Assembly: GCA_002494725.1 (NCBI GenBank) | Contig: DACG01000015.1 | Coordinates: 58,497-122,496 of the forward strand | From: Geoglobus sp. UBA235 | GTDB taxonomy: Archaea > Halobacteriota > Archaeoglobi > Archaeoglobales > Archaeoglobaceae | Direction: 5' to 3' | DNA: 64,000 bases | Shown: in pieces, positions 1-9,250 of the stretch | Numbering within the stretch: the first letter of the stretch is position 1 | Layout: every line of letters begins with the position of its first letter | Position numbers and translations under genes: made by a program | The notes under the pieces: model-generated | The model's database searches: none | What the model saw: only the letters and a program-made list of their open reading frames with translations | Told to the model about the DNA's origin: nothing

Positions 1-735
1 GACCAGACCGAGCATGTAGCTCCACATTGATCCTGCTATTCCGGCGTAAAAGCCTGAAATGGCAAACGCCATTGCCTTGAACTTCAGCAGATTTACTCCC
101 TGTATCTGGGCAGCATAGTCCTTTTCACCCATCATGACCATTGCCTTTCCAAGCGGTGTTCTGCCGATATGGGCTATGAGGTATGCCATCACTGCTGTGA
201 TGAGTAAGTAGAGATAGTACTGTTCAAGCACTCCGAACTGGTATCCAAATACGGCCAAGGGAGCCGTGTAAACTGCACTTCCCGGGATATCTCTCGTTAT
301 CCAGTTGAGAATCCACTCAATGATGAACTGAGCCGCGGTTGTTGAGAAGAGCAGATAGAAGACCTTTATCCTCAGCGAAGGCAGTCCGAAGAATACTGAA
401 ACCAGTGCAGCCATGATTCCAGCCACTGGCATTGCTATGAAGAACGGCACTTGATGAGAGATGAACGCCGTTGTGAATGCCCCGATTCCCATCAGTGCGG
501 CGTGCATCACGGAGAAGAGATGTGCCTGTGTGAGCAGATTGAGACCCATGATGGTTATGCTGAAAATTGCAATGAGAAGTATTGCGTCCAAGTAAAACTC
601 CGGAGCCGTGAACGGTAAAATCAGAAGAACAAGAACGAATATCCCCATCGCCCAGTAGTGAAATGGCTTCTCAAAGAAGGACATGTCTGCCCTGTAGCTC
701 TCCTTTATCACACCGCATGGTCTTGAACTTGCCAT
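1..735 (-). CDS. livM: LivM-type branched-chain ABC permease, truncated by window edge
   Basis: The reverse strand reads open for 245 codons from an ATG at 735 to the window edge, so the 3' end is missing. The product is very hydrophobic, with successive membrane segments after a short polar N-terminus (MASSRPCGVIKESYRADM), and resembles the LivM permeases of hydrophobic amino acid/carboxylate ABC transporters (residues 80-110 hold the typical Gly/Ala-rich stretch GLNLLTQAHLFSVMHAALMG). It lies 21 bases after the LivH-like gene and is the last visible gene of the liv operon running leftwards from 6525. The substrate is not shown by the sequence; the acyl-CoA ligase in the operon hints at a carboxylic acid rather than an amino acid. 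Confidence 0.85.
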   Translation of the reverse strand, partial: MASSRPCGVIKESYRADMSFFEKPFHYWAMGIFVLVLLILPFTAPEFYLDAILLIAIFSITIMGLNLLTQAHLFSVMHAALMGIGAFTTAFISHQVPFFIAMPVAGIMAALVSVFFGLPSLRIKVFYLLFSTTAAQFIIEWILNWITRDIPGSAVYTAPLAVFGYQFGVLEQYYLYLLITAVMAYLIAHIGRTPLGKAMVMMGEKDYAAQIQGVNLLKFKAMAFAISGFYAGIAGSMWSYMLGLV

Positions 736-756
736 TTTTCAACCTCCTTCACCATA

Positions 757-1665
757 TCAAACTCTCTCTATCCTCACGGTACCGAAAAGACCGTATGGTT
801 TCACAAGCAGAACTATCAGCAGAACGATGTACGGAATTATATCTCTGATTCCGGGAATGTAGGCGTTGAGTATTGTTCCGACTGTGTGCTCTATGAGCCC
901 GAGAAGCAGTCCGCCAAGCATTGCTCCTCCTGGACTGTCGAGCCCGCCAATGAGTGCTGCAGGCAATGCTCTTGCAAGCCCTAAGTAGGAAACTATGACC
1001 GTTATACCATTTATAGCACCCAGAACCAGTCCTGCAAGGAATGCAGCAACGTAGGCGATCATCCAGGTGTATGTGTAGATTTTTTTGATGCTTATTCCGT
1101 GAGTTGCCGCAGCCTCGGGATCAAGTGACACGGCTCTCATTGCAAATCCGAAGAGTGTCTTTCTGAAGAGATACAGAAACGAGCCAAATATCAGAATCGC
1201 TCCTGCAATGCTCCAGAGGTAGACGTACGGAATTTCGATCGGTCCAATGCTCAGTGGAATCGGTGGAAAGACCTCATGCTGCCCTGGAAAAACCCTGAGC
1301 ACGGTCCCCCACTTCACTATGGTTGCACCCCTTAGAATCATCCCAAGGGCAACCGTCATCATTATGAGTGAAAGTATGGACTGGCCGTAAAGTGGTCTCA
1401 TCAGGAATCTCTCTGTGCCAACAGCAATAACAAGGCCGAATATGGATGCAAGCACCAGCCCGAGAATGAGATTTATCACAGGATTCTGAACCAGAGCAAG
1501 CCCTGAAAATGCAAAGATGAGATAGGCTCCAAGAAGGACCATGTCTCCAACTGCAATGTTGACTATCTTTCCAACCCTGTATATCAGAACAAACGAGAGT
1601 GCCATGACTCCGTAAATCGTTCCCGCTGCAAGTCCCATAACAATCATTTCAAGAAGGACCATCAC
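757..1665 (-). CDS. livH: LivH-type branched-chain ABC permease
   Basis: A 302-residue inner-membrane permease with about eight hydrophobic segments and the LivH hallmark near residue 35-45 (IVNIAVGDMVLLGAYL) and the LARALPAALIGGLDSPGGAMLGG loop region near 225-250 that contacts the ATPase. Its length matches the family (about 290-310). Its start overlaps the stop of the upstream acyl-CoA ligase by 4 bases, so the two are translationally coupled. It should pair with the LivM protein at 1-735 and the two ATPases at 3658 and 4395. Confidence 0.9.
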   Translation of the reverse strand: MMVLLEMIVMGLAAGTIYGVMALSFVLIYRVGKIVNIAVGDMVLLGAYLIFAFSGLALVQNPVINLILGLVLASIFGLVIAVGTERFLMRPLYGQSILSLIMMTVALGMILRGATIVKWGTVLRVFPGQHEVFPPIPLSIGPIEIPYVYLWSIAGAILIFGSFLYLFRKTLFGFAMRAVSLDPEAAATHGISIKKIYTYTWMIAYVAAFLAGLVLGAINGITVIVSYLGLARALPAALIGGLDSPGGAMLGGLLLGLIEHTVGTILNAYIPGIRDIIPYIVLLIVLLVKPYGLFGTVRIERV

Positions 1666-3656
1666 TCAACCCTCCTTATCTTCATCCTAACCCTAACCTG
1701 ATCTCTCGTACCATCCTCATACTTGATCTCTCCAACAAAATCAACCTCTTCAACATCGCTGTAAAGAGCTTCAATAACCTCCCTGTACCTCTCTCTAATC
1801 AGCCCCCTTCTGAGCTTCCTTGTTCTTGTCATCTCCTCATCATCAGGGTCAAACTCCTTGTAGAGAGATATGAACTTCCTTATCTTCATTGACTCCTGAA
1901 GGTTCTTGTTGACTTCCCTCACAACACCTTCTAAGAGATCATAAACCTCAGGCTTTTGAGAGAGATCCACATAACCTGTGAATGGAATGTTGTTGTCCTC
2001 AGCCCACTTTGCAACATTCTCAAAGTGAATGTTGAGGATTGCGGTGACGTAGGGTCGCCCATTGTCCAGAATCATTGCCTCTCTTATGTAGGGGCTGAAC
2101 TTTAATCTGTTTTCAAGATGCTGCGGTGAGACAATCGTTCCATCCTGCAGGGTTATGACATCTGCAAGCCTGTCAACAACAACCAGATGCCCCTTGGCAT
2201 CTACCATACCCATGTCCCCTGAGTAAAGCCAGCCGTTGACAACCTCGTCCTCGTACGGCCTGTCATAGTATCCCAGCATCACAGCAGGACTCTTGGATAT
2301 TATCTCTCCTCTCTTAGTTATTGCTATGACCGTTTTTGGAAGCGGCTTTCCACTTGTCCAGGGATCAACATCTCCATCCCTGTGGAGGCATGAGATGCCG
2401 GATATTTCAGTCTGACCGTAGATCTGCTTCATGTTAACGCCCATCGCCCTGAGCATTCTAAAATCATCCACAGAAACCTGGGCTCCTCCTGTGAATGCGT
2501 GTCTTATCCTCTTCAATCCGAGCTTGTCAAGAATCGGTCTGAACACCACATAATAAGCGATTTTTCTTGCAAACCTAAGATGTGCTGGTATCGCCTCCCC
2601 CCTGAACTCCCTGTCAACACAGCCATATCCAACCTTCATGGCTATATCATAGACTTTTCTCTTCAGCCTGCCCGCATCGGCAATTTTTACCTGAACTTCA
2701 GCAAGCATATCTCGCCAGATTCTTGGAGGACCGAACATTATTGTAGGGCCAAGCTCTCTTAAATCTCTGTTAACGGTTTCGGGCTCCTCGTAGAAGTTGA
2801 CCCTGAAACCTGTTGTCAGACCGCATGAGAAGACCATCATCTGCTCTCCTATCCATGCCAGCGGAAGGAATGAAAAGTAGTCCTCCTCTATGCTCATCGA
2901 AACAACCCTCTGCAGGGCGAGACCCATGAACATCATGTTTTCGTAGCTCAGCATAACGCATTTTGGCACACCTGTTGTTCCAGATGAGGTGGCAAAGCAT
3001 GCGACATCATTTCTGTTCTGGGAATTCAGATTTTCCTCAAAAAGACCCGGCTCCTTTCTTGCAAGCTCCTCTCCAAGCTTCATCACATCATCAACGCTTA
3101 TGAGCATGGGATTGTCCCTGTATCTCCACATTCCCGTCCAGTCCTTGACAATTATCTTTGCAACTTCCGGAAGTTCGTCGATTATACTCAGCACCTTATC
3201 TGTCTGCTCCTGATCCTCGCAGTATATCCACCTCGATCCGCTGTTCTGGATCAAGGGCAAAAGCTGCTCCGCAAGATTGTCCTGATAAACCCCGAAGGGG
3301 ATACCTCTCGCTGCCTCTGCTGCAAGATACGTGTAGAGCCACTCAGGTCTGTTATCACCAACAAGCGTTATCTTGTCATCCTTCTCAAAACCAAGAGCTA
3401 TGAGTCCGAGTGATAGCTTCCTGACATTCTCCAGGTACTCCTTCCATGTTACCCTCTGCCATATTCCATGCTTTTTTTCCCTGAGTGCCGTCTTGTCTCC
3501 TATTTCCTTCGAGTTCCTGAGTAAAAGTTTGGGGAAGGTATCATATCCCTCCGGAATTTCTACCTCGACATCCTCTCCATAAATGTATGTCTCTATCTCT
3601 TCCGGAGCACTGTCTAAGGCCTCTTTAACCCATGAAGGAAGGTTTCCTGCTTGCAT
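1662..3656 (-). CDS. AMP-forming long-chain-type acyl-CoA synthetase inside a liv operon
   Basis: A 664-residue member of the ANL adenylating family, large like the FadD15/bubblegum-type acyl-CoA synthetases. Visible motifs are the P-loop SSGTTGVPK near residue 223, YGQTE near 413, the Asp-containing YSGD near 477, and DRLADVITLQDG near 492; the end carries a TRTRKLRR segment where these enzymes have the catalytic lysine. It would convert a carboxylic acid, ATP and CoA to acyl-CoA in the cytosol. It is embedded between the ATPase gene livG (1 base gap) and livH (4-base overlap), so the transported substrate is probably activated on entry. The chain length or aromatic nature of the acid cannot be read from sequence. 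Confidence 0.85.
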   Translation of the reverse strand: MQAGNLPSWVKEALDSAPEEIETYIYGEDVEVEIPEGYDTFPKLLLRNSKEIGDKTALREKKHGIWQRVTWKEYLENVRKLSLGLIALGFEKDDKITLVGDNRPEWLYTYLAAEAARGIPFGVYQDNLAEQLLPLIQNSGSRWIYCEDQEQTDKVLSIIDELPEVAKIIVKDWTGMWRYRDNPMLISVDDVMKLGEELARKEPGLFEENLNSQNRNDVACFATSSGTTGVPKCVMLSYENMMFMGLALQRVVSMSIEEDYFSFLPLAWIGEQMMVFSCGLTTGFRVNFYEEPETVNRDLRELGPTIMFGPPRIWRDMLAEVQVKIADAGRLKRKVYDIAMKVGYGCVDREFRGEAIPAHLRFARKIAYYVVFRPILDKLGLKRIRHAFTGGAQVSVDDFRMLRAMGVNMKQIYGQTEISGISCLHRDGDVDPWTSGKPLPKTVIAITKRGEIISKSPAVMLGYYDRPYEDEVVNGWLYSGDMGMVDAKGHLVVVDRLADVITLQDGTIVSPQHLENRLKFSPYIREAMILDNGRPYVTAILNIHFENVAKWAEDNNIPFTGYVDLSQKPEVYDLLEGVVREVNKNLQESMKIRKFISLYKEFDPDDEEMTRTRKLRRGLIRERYREVIEALYSDVEEVDFVGEIKYEDGTRDQVRVRMKIRRVE

Positions 3657-3657
3657 G

Positions 3658-4407
3658 TTACTCCCCCAGATAGGCCTTTATAACCTCAGGATTGTTAACA
3701 ACCTCCTCAGGCGTTCCTTCAGCAATCTCAACACCCGCATCCATAACAACCGCTCTATGGGCAATGTCGTGAACAAGAGACAGATCATGCTCAACAAGAA
3801 GTATGCTCTTCCCCTGAACCTCATTCAGCTCAAGAATGAATCTGGCCATGTCCCTCTTCTCGTCAATGCTCAGCCCCGATGTTGGCTCGTCAAGTAGAAG
3901 GATATCGGGATCCCACATCAGAACCCTCGCAAGCTCAATTCTCTTCCTGATCCCCATCGGCAGCCCGTGGGCTGGGCTGTTCCTGTATATCTCAAGCTCA
4001 ACAAACTCTATCAGCTCCTCTGCTTTTTTCCTGGCCTCAATCGTGGATTTTAACGTCATGAGTTTCATCATGTTCCTGTTCTGGGTGATGTATCCGACCA
4101 TTATGTTGTCCACAACAGTTCCGTGGAAGATGTAGGGAGTCTGAAATACCCTGCCTATGCCTTTTTCTGCCCTCACGTGAGGTGGTGTTCTGGTTATTTC
4201 CTCTCCCCTGTATATTATAGATCCTTTCTGGGGTCTGTAAAATCCGCATATACAGTTCAGCAGACTTGTCTTTCCACTTCCATTCGGTCCAACCAGAGCC
4301 AGTATCTCCCCCTCTCTCAGCTGAAGATTCACTCCATTAAGTGCAACAAGACCGCCAAAGCTGAGATGGACATCCCTAACCTCAAGAATGTTCTTCAAGA
4401 GATCCAC
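3658..4407 (-). CDS. livG: LivG-type ABC transporter ATPase
   Basis: A 249-residue ABC ATPase with Walker A GPNGSGKTS near residue 39 and Walker B ILLLDEPTSGLS near 170. The signature helix reads GLPMGIRKRIELAR instead of the LSGGQ consensus; LivG proteins often have a diverged signature (LSYGQQRR), so this is an extreme form rather than evidence of a dead enzyme. It energises the LivHM permease. It overlaps the LivF gene by 13 bases at its start and ends 1 base from the ligase gene. Confidence 0.9.
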   Translation of the reverse strand: MDLLKNILEVRDVHLSFGGLVALNGVNLQLREGEILALVGPNGSGKTSLLNCICGFYRPQKGSIIYRGEEITRTPPHVRAEKGIGRVFQTPYIFHGTVVDNIMVGYITQNRNMMKLMTLKSTIEARKKAEELIEFVELEIYRNSPAHGLPMGIRKRIELARVLMWDPDILLLDEPTSGLSIDEKRDMARFILELNEVQGKSILLVEHDLSLVHDIAHRAVVMDAGVEIAEGTPEEVVNNPEVIKAYLGE

Positions 4408-5183
4408 CTCTTTCTTCTCTTGTATGATTTAACATCCTGATAGCTTATCCTGCCAGCCTCCCCAATACCGAGATAATAGTTCTGGACATCGGGGTTTTTG
4501 ATGAGCTTCTCAGCAGTTCCGTGGAGAACCACTCTCCCGCCTTCAATCACATAACCGTAATCAGCAATTTCCAGAGCCTTCCTAACGTTCTGTTCAGCAA
4601 GAACAACTGTTAGCCCTTCAGACTCGTTTATCTGCTTTATGGTCTTGAAAACCTCGGTGACAACTTTTGGTGCCAGCCCCAGAGATGGTTCATCCAGCAG
4701 GAGAACATCTGGCTTTGAGATCAGTGCCCTCCCTATGACCAGCATCTGCTGCTCTCCACCGCTGAGCAGTCCGGATTTTATCTTTCTTCTCTCTTTGAGT
4801 CTGGGGAAATAGTTGTAGACGAACTCCAAGGCATCTTTTGGATCAAGGCTTCTCCTGCCATACAGTCCTGCAAGCAGATCCTCCTCAACAGTCAGCTCTT
4901 CAAAAACACTCCTTCCCTCATGAACATATATTATTCCAAGCTTTGCAATCTCCTCTGGTGGAAGATTCTCAATTCTGTTTCCATTGAACTGAATGTATCC
5001 ATGGCTCACCCTGCCTCTCTCCATTCTTATAACTCCAGATATCGCCTTCAGGATCGTGCTCTTCCCTGCTCCATTTGCTCCGAGAATCGCGACTATGCTA
5101 CCCTCTGGTACCTCCATTGAGACTCCCTTCACAACTAAAATAAAGGGATCGAAAGTAACCTCTACATTATTAAGTACCAACAC
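4395..5183 (-). CDS. livF: LivF-type ABC transporter ATPase
   Basis: A 262-residue ABC ATPase with Walker A GANGAGKST near residue 36, signature LLSGGEQQM near 142, and Walker B VLLLDEPSLGLAP near 163; the LGLAP ending of Walker B is typical of LivF. It is the partner of the adjacent LivG-like ATPase, with which it overlaps by 13 bases. The C-terminus (about 20 residues, basic, RISYQDVKSYKRRKRW) extends beyond the usual LivF end. Confidence 0.9.
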   Translation of the reverse strand: MLVLNNVEVTFDPFILVVKGVSMEVPEGSIVAILGANGAGKSTILKAISGVIRMERGRVSHGYIQFNGNRIENLPPEEIAKLGIIYVHEGRSVFEELTVEEDLLAGLYGRRSLDPKDALEFVYNYFPRLKERRKIKSGLLSGGEQQMLVIGRALISKPDVLLLDEPSLGLAPKVVTEVFKTIKQINESEGLTVVLAEQNVRKALEIADYGYVIEGGRVVLHGTAEKLIKNPDVQNYYLGIGEAGRISYQDVKSYKRRKRWIS

Positions 5184-5238
5184 TTTCTCTATACCTCCTC
5201 GGTTCCGCTGTTAATGTTCTGCAAGTCACTACGGGTAT

Positions 5239-6525
5239 TTACCAGCCAAGCCACTCCGGCTTTCTTTCAATCTCAACCCAGCCATCGCTCGCCATCTTGT
5301 ACTTTCCGTTCTCTATCTTGAGAATCAGTGACCTGGTTGTTGGTCTGTGGTCTGTGGATGTGTAGGTTACAGGCGGAGATATGTTGTCCTCAATCTGCTT
5401 GTCCTTCCAGGTCTCCATGGCCTTCTTGACATTCTCACCGGTTATCTCTCCGAACTTGGCCTTTGCATCTGCAAGTGCCAGTGCGGCAGTTCTGACGTTG
5501 AGCCACCCTCTTATGAAGGGTGATGCCGGAAATTCTTCTGGCCCGTACTCCTCAATTGACTTTCTGAGTGTTTTCAGACCGGGAGCCTCACTCTCAAATC
5601 CCCAGTAGTAATGCCCTGTAGCACCATGAACGTTCTCAGCTCCTTCTCCAGCCAGCCTTATAAGGTTCTCATCGTGACCCCACTGGTTCATGATCAGAAT
5701 CGCTCCAACATCGAACTTCTTCATGTCCTTGGCAATAACCGCACCAGAGCCGACAGTGTTTCCAAACCAGACAAAGTCTGCTCCAAAGTTCTTTATGGCA
5801 AGAACCTGTGATGATGTGTCTGTTGCTCTCAGTCCTACATTCTGATCGTCTCCAATCTCAAATCCAAGCTCCTTTGCAAGCTCCTTGACAGCCTTGATTG
5901 GTGCTCTTGCGTATGCTGAGTTAAAGTCATAGGCACAGACGAGTCTCGGGCTTCTGCTCTCACCTTCCTTCTCCCACCATTCTTTCATCCAGTAAACAGC
6001 CGCTCTTGCCTGATCAGAATAGCTTGCCACAGGATAGAAGTTGTAAGGAGTCTTGGATGGATCATCTAAGTGAGATGAGTAGCTTGCAGATATGTAAACG
6101 ATTTTATCCTTTGCAACCTCCTTTGAGAGAGCTTCAGTATCCCCAGTACCCCATCCAACGATAACTGCAGGACTGTACTGTGACTTGTATCTGTTATACA
6201 CAGATACCGCCTCTGGCACCTTGTATCCATAGTCGGTTCCAACAAGATCTATCTGACCAACTCCTGGAATTCCACCCTCTTTCTCATTTATCCACCTTGC
6301 ACAGTTCTTTGCACCCTCAGAATATGGAACACCAACACCGGATGTTGGTCCTGAGAGATCAAACAGTGCCGGTATGACGAACTTCTTTGTTGGTGCCGGT
6401 GTTGCTGTACCTGCCGGTGTGGCAGTAGGTGTTGGCTTTGCGGGTTGCTGAGTAGTACAGCCTGCCAGCAGAGCTGAAGCAGCTGCACCTCCTACCATAA
6501 CCAAAAACTGTCTTCTTGATACCAT
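5239..6525 (-). CDS. livK: LivK-type substrate-binding lipoprotein
   Basis: A 428-residue periplasmic-binding protein of the amino-acid/amide type 1 family (type I fold). The N-terminus has a twin-arginine pattern (SRRQFLV), a hydrophobic stretch and the lipobox LLAGC ending at Cys22, followed by a Thr/Pro/Ala-rich linker to about residue 48. This predicts Tat-type export and lipid anchoring outside the cell, as is common in euryarchaea. It is the promoter-proximal gene of the operon livK-livF-livG-ligase-livH-livM. The ligand is not predictable by eye. Confidence 0.88.
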   Translation of the reverse strand: MVSRRQFLVMVGGAAASALLAGCTTQQPAKPTPTATPAGTATPAPTKKFVIPALFDLSGPTSGVGVPYSEGAKNCARWINEKEGGIPGVGQIDLVGTDYGYKVPEAVSVYNRYKSQYSPAVIVGWGTGDTEALSKEVAKDKIVYISASYSSHLDDPSKTPYNFYPVASYSDQARAAVYWMKEWWEKEGESRSPRLVCAYDFNSAYARAPIKAVKELAKELGFEIGDDQNVGLRATDTSSQVLAIKNFGADFVWFGNTVGSGAVIAKDMKKFDVGAILIMNQWGHDENLIRLAGEGAENVHGATGHYYWGFESEAPGLKTLRKSIEEYGPEEFPASPFIRGWLNVRTAALALADAKAKFGEITGENVKKAMETWKDKQIEDNISPPVTYTSTDHRPTTRSLILKIENGKYKMASDGWVEIERKPEWLGW

Positions 6526-6563
6526 CTTCCCCCCTCCTTTCTCTACTTTTTCCCATGATTAAT

Positions 6564-6585
6564 CCTACTTAAATATTTCGATATA
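6564..6585 (-). promoter_or_regulatory. TATA-type promoter of the first liv operon
   Basis: On the minus strand a purine-rich BRE-like CGAAA is followed by the AT-rich element AATATTTAAG about 45-50 bases before the livK start. This is the only clear TATA-like site in the 128-base divergent region shared with the PaaK-like gene at 6654. Basal promoter only; no operator-like repeat was seen. Confidence 0.45.
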
Positions 6586-6653
6586 TTTCAGGTTACGTGA
6601 ATATCAGCATTTCACCAAATTCCAAAATTTTAAAATATGGTGGATAATGGTAA

Positions 6654-7835
6654 TTGACTATGCTTGATGTTTTAAAGACCCAGCTTGCCAGAAATTACCA
6701 GCACCCGTTCTACAGAAGAAAATTTGAGGAAGCAGGCATGAAACCCGTGGACATAAGAACCATGGAGGACTTCCAGAAACTTCCGTTCATGACGAGGCAC
6801 GAAATCAACTCTGCATTTGAGTCCCGAAAATTCGGTGGATTCATGACCGAAGAGGTTGTGAGGATAAACTTCTCTCCCTCAGGAACAGGACTCATTCCCG
6901 TTCTCCAGACGCAGAGGGATGTTGATTCAATAAACGGGGCAAATGCAGAGGCTTTCAGAAGGGCAGGAGTTGAGAGAGACGATGTTGTCATGATCACATT
7001 CAACTACCACATATTCATCGCAGGGCTCAACTTCCACGGAGGTATGGAGAGGCTTGGAGCAAAGGTCATTCCGCTTGGTCCTGGTTCAACTGAAAGAGCT
7101 CTGGAAATGGCTGAGATGGTAAGTCCAACAGTTCTGATCTCAAATCCAAGTTTTGCCTTAAAGCTGGCAAAGGAGGGGCTTGATGGTGTTAAAGTGCTCA
7201 TAGCTGCTGGAGAACCTTTCTCATCCGTGGAGGGATACAAAGAGGAGGTGAAGAATGCCTTTGGTGGAGCGACAATGATTGACTATTACGGAATGGCTGA
7301 ATGCCTGCCAATTGCATGCGAATGCAGGTATGAGAATGGTCTGCACATCATTGATGACTTTGTTCATGTGGAGATAATTGATCCCGACACAGGGGAGGTA
7401 CTTGAGGACGGAGAGAGAGGGGAGGTTGTTGTAACCCATCTGAACAAGGATGCAATGCCAATGCAGAGATTCAGAACGGGAGATCTGAGCATGATCGAGA
7501 GGTTTGAGTGTGATTGCGGTAAAACCCTGACGATGCCGAAGGGTGTTTTCGGTAGAACGGATGAGATGTACAAGGTAAAGGGAGTCAAGTTCTACCCGTC
7601 ACAGCTCAACCTCGTTCTGAGGGGATTTCCGGAACTTACAGGAAAGTTCAGAGCCGTGATAAAAAGGACTGAAAAGGGCACAGACTATCTTGAAATCGAG
7701 GTTGAGGGAAAAGAAGGGGTAGATTACAGAAGGCTTGAAGAGGCAATAAGATCTGCTCTCCTGATATCCCCAAACAAAATTAACGTGGTCGAAAGGCTTG
7801 AGAAAGACAGAGAGGTCATTGACGAAAGATACTGA
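6654..7835 (+). CDS. Phenylacetate-CoA ligase-like enzyme (PaaK family)
   Basis: A 393-residue adenylate-forming ligase that resembles PaaK (usually about 430). It shows SPSGTG near residue 74 in place of the SSGTTG P-loop, YYGMAE near 212, FRTGDLS near 278, and a C-terminal domain starting around GRTDEMYKVKGVKFYP at 302. Cysteines in the CECRYENGLH and CDCG segments could form the small metal site known in some PaaK proteins. The start is TTG 6654 or ATG 6660; GGTGG at 6639 fits TTG slightly better. It is divergent from livK, so it may activate an aromatic or other acid imported by that transporter (inference). Substrate unknown. Confidence 0.75.
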   Translation: MTMLDVLKTQLARNYQHPFYRRKFEEAGMKPVDIRTMEDFQKLPFMTRHEINSAFESRKFGGFMTEEVVRINFSPSGTGLIPVLQTQRDVDSINGANAEAFRRAGVERDDVVMITFNYHIFIAGLNFHGGMERLGAKVIPLGPGSTERALEMAEMVSPTVLISNPSFALKLAKEGLDGVKVLIAAGEPFSSVEGYKEEVKNAFGGATMIDYYGMAECLPIACECRYENGLHIIDDFVHVEIIDPDTGEVLEDGERGEVVVTHLNKDAMPMQRFRTGDLSMIERFECDCGKTLTMPKGVFGRTDEMYKVKGVKFYPSQLNLVLRGFPELTGKFRAVIKRTEKGTDYLEIEVEGKEGVDYRRLEEAIRSALLISPNKINVVERLEKDREVIDERY

Positions 7836-7918
7836 ATTACAGAAATAATCTTTAAAAAATTATTTTAAATTTTTAAGAAGAAGAAATTTAAGAAGGAGGG
7901 TGGAGGCTCCCGGAGGAT
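7836..7918. terminator. AT-rich convergent intergenic spacer, possible termination zone
   Basis: The spacer between the convergent PaaK-like gene and PAN contains T-runs on the plus strand (7858-7876) and a pyrimidine-rich run on the minus strand just after the PAN stop. Archaeal terminators are T-tracts without a required hairpin, so both genes could stop here. Weak evidence. Confidence 0.3.
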
Positions 7919-9148
7919 TCAGATGAACATGACACCCTTTGCCTCAAAGCTTACGGGCTTTGAATCCTTTTTCATTACCTTATGAATGGCCATTTCAAAG
8001 TCACTCATCGTAACTCTCGCCTTTTCCTGCTTGATTGCAAACATTCCTGCCTCGGTGACAATGGCCTTTATGTCTGCTCCGCTTGCCCCTTCAGTCATCT
8101 CAGCGAGCTTCGTGAAGTCCACATCCTCGGCTACCTTCATCTTTCTGGTATGGATCCTGAATATCTGAATCCTGCCCTCAAGGTTAGGCAGAGGTATCTC
8201 AATAATTCTGTCGAACCTACCGGGCCTGAGTATTGCAGGATCAAGGATGTCTATCCTGTTGGTTGCACCTATGATCTTGACATCTCCCCTCGGATCAAAC
8301 CCATCCATCTCTGCAAGAAGCTGCATGAGAGTTCTCTGCACCTCTCTGTCACCTGATGTGTCGCTGCTTGTTCTTCTGGCAGCTATTGCATCAATTTCAT
8401 CTATGAAGAGTATTGTCGGAGCCTTTTCTCTTGCAAGGTCGAACACCTCTCTGACAAGCCTCGCACCCTCACCGATGTACTTCTGAACGAACTCGCTGCC
8501 AACAACCCGGATGAAAGTTGCATTTGTCTCTTTGGCAACGGCCTTGGCAATTAACGTCTTGCCTGTACCCGGAGCCCCGTAGAGGAGAATTCCCTTGGGA
8601 GGCTCTATGCCGACTTCTGCAAAGAGTTCTGGTTTAAGCAATGGCAGTTCGACAGCCTCTCTGACCTCTTCGATCTGCCTGTCAAGTCCCCCAATGTCAG
8701 CATAGCTAACCATGGGTCTTTCCTCGATCTCAAAGCCATATACAGTTGGATCTTTTGGAGTTGGGAGCACACTGACAACGGCAAGGGTTTGCTGGTTCAT
8801 CGCAACCCTTGCACCCGGTTTCAGATCTGAATGGTTCACGTACTGGCTCACGTTCACCAAGAATTTAGGCCCGGTGGAGCTTTTTACAACAACCCTTCCA
8901 TCATCAAGTATATCCGAAACAGTTCCAACAATGAGCGGGGGTGATCTTAATCTCTCAATTTCACTTCTAAGTCTCCTAACTTCTCTTTCAAACCTGATCC
9001 TTTCAGATTCAACAAACCTCTTTTCATCTTCAAGCCTTCTGTAAAGTTCTTTAAGTCTTTCATACTCTCTCTCGAGTATCCTGAGTTTGAGCATCACGTC
9101 CTCATTTCCAGGGGCACTTTCAACCATATCCTCCGTCATGTGCACCAT
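7919..9148 (-). CDS. pan: Proteasome-activating nucleotidase PAN
   Basis: AAA+ unfoldase that feeds substrates to the 20S proteasome. In order: an N-terminal coiled coil (LKELYRRLEDEKRFVESERIRFEREVRRLRSE region), an OB-fold domain, then an AAA module with GAPGTGKT, ILFIDEID, ATNRIDILDPAILRPGRFDR. The extreme C-terminus is VMFI, a Phe-for-Tyr version of the HbYX motif that opens the proteasome gate. I chose ATG 9148: an in-frame TTG at 9193 lies just downstream of the TATA box (about 9197-9210) and would precede transcription start. ATG codons at 9139 and 9127 (the latter after GGAGG) are alternatives. Confidence 0.95.
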   Translation of the reverse strand: MVHMTEDMVESAPGNEDVMLKLRILEREYERLKELYRRLEDEKRFVESERIRFEREVRRLRSEIERLRSPPLIVGTVSDILDDGRVVVKSSTGPKFLVNVSQYVNHSDLKPGARVAMNQQTLAVVSVLPTPKDPTVYGFEIEERPMVSYADIGGLDRQIEEVREAVELPLLKPELFAEVGIEPPKGILLYGAPGTGKTLIAKAVAKETNATFIRVVGSEFVQKYIGEGARLVREVFDLAREKAPTILFIDEIDAIAARRTSSDTSGDREVQRTLMQLLAEMDGFDPRGDVKIIGATNRIDILDPAILRPGRFDRIIEIPLPNLEGRIQIFRIHTRKMKVAEDVDFTKLAEMTEGASGADIKAIVTEAGMFAIKQEKARVTMSDFEMAIHKVMKKDSKPVSFEAKGVMFI

Positions 9149-9194
9149 ACCTTTTTTAAGTTTTTCAGAGACTCCATCTCCGGGAGCCTCCAAT

Positions 9195-9235
9195 TAAAAA
9201 TATATAACTTAAAGTATTTGAATTTATTGGAAAAA
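9195..9235. promoter_or_regulatory. Shared divergent promoter of PAN and aMBF1
   Basis: Between the two divergent genes the AT-rich tract AATTAAAAATATATAACTT can act as a TATA box on both strands. For the plus-strand gene it lies about 45-55 bases before ATG 9251; for PAN it lies just upstream of the TTG 9193. The single central TATATA suggests coupled expression of the two genes (inference). Confidence 0.45.
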
Positions 9236-9250
9236 TGGCAGGGGATAGCA

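Noticed and set aside
9140..9250. aMBF1 start at ATG 9140
   Set aside because: The added 37 residues are encoded by the promoter and PAN start region; ATG 9251 begins the zinc ribbon.
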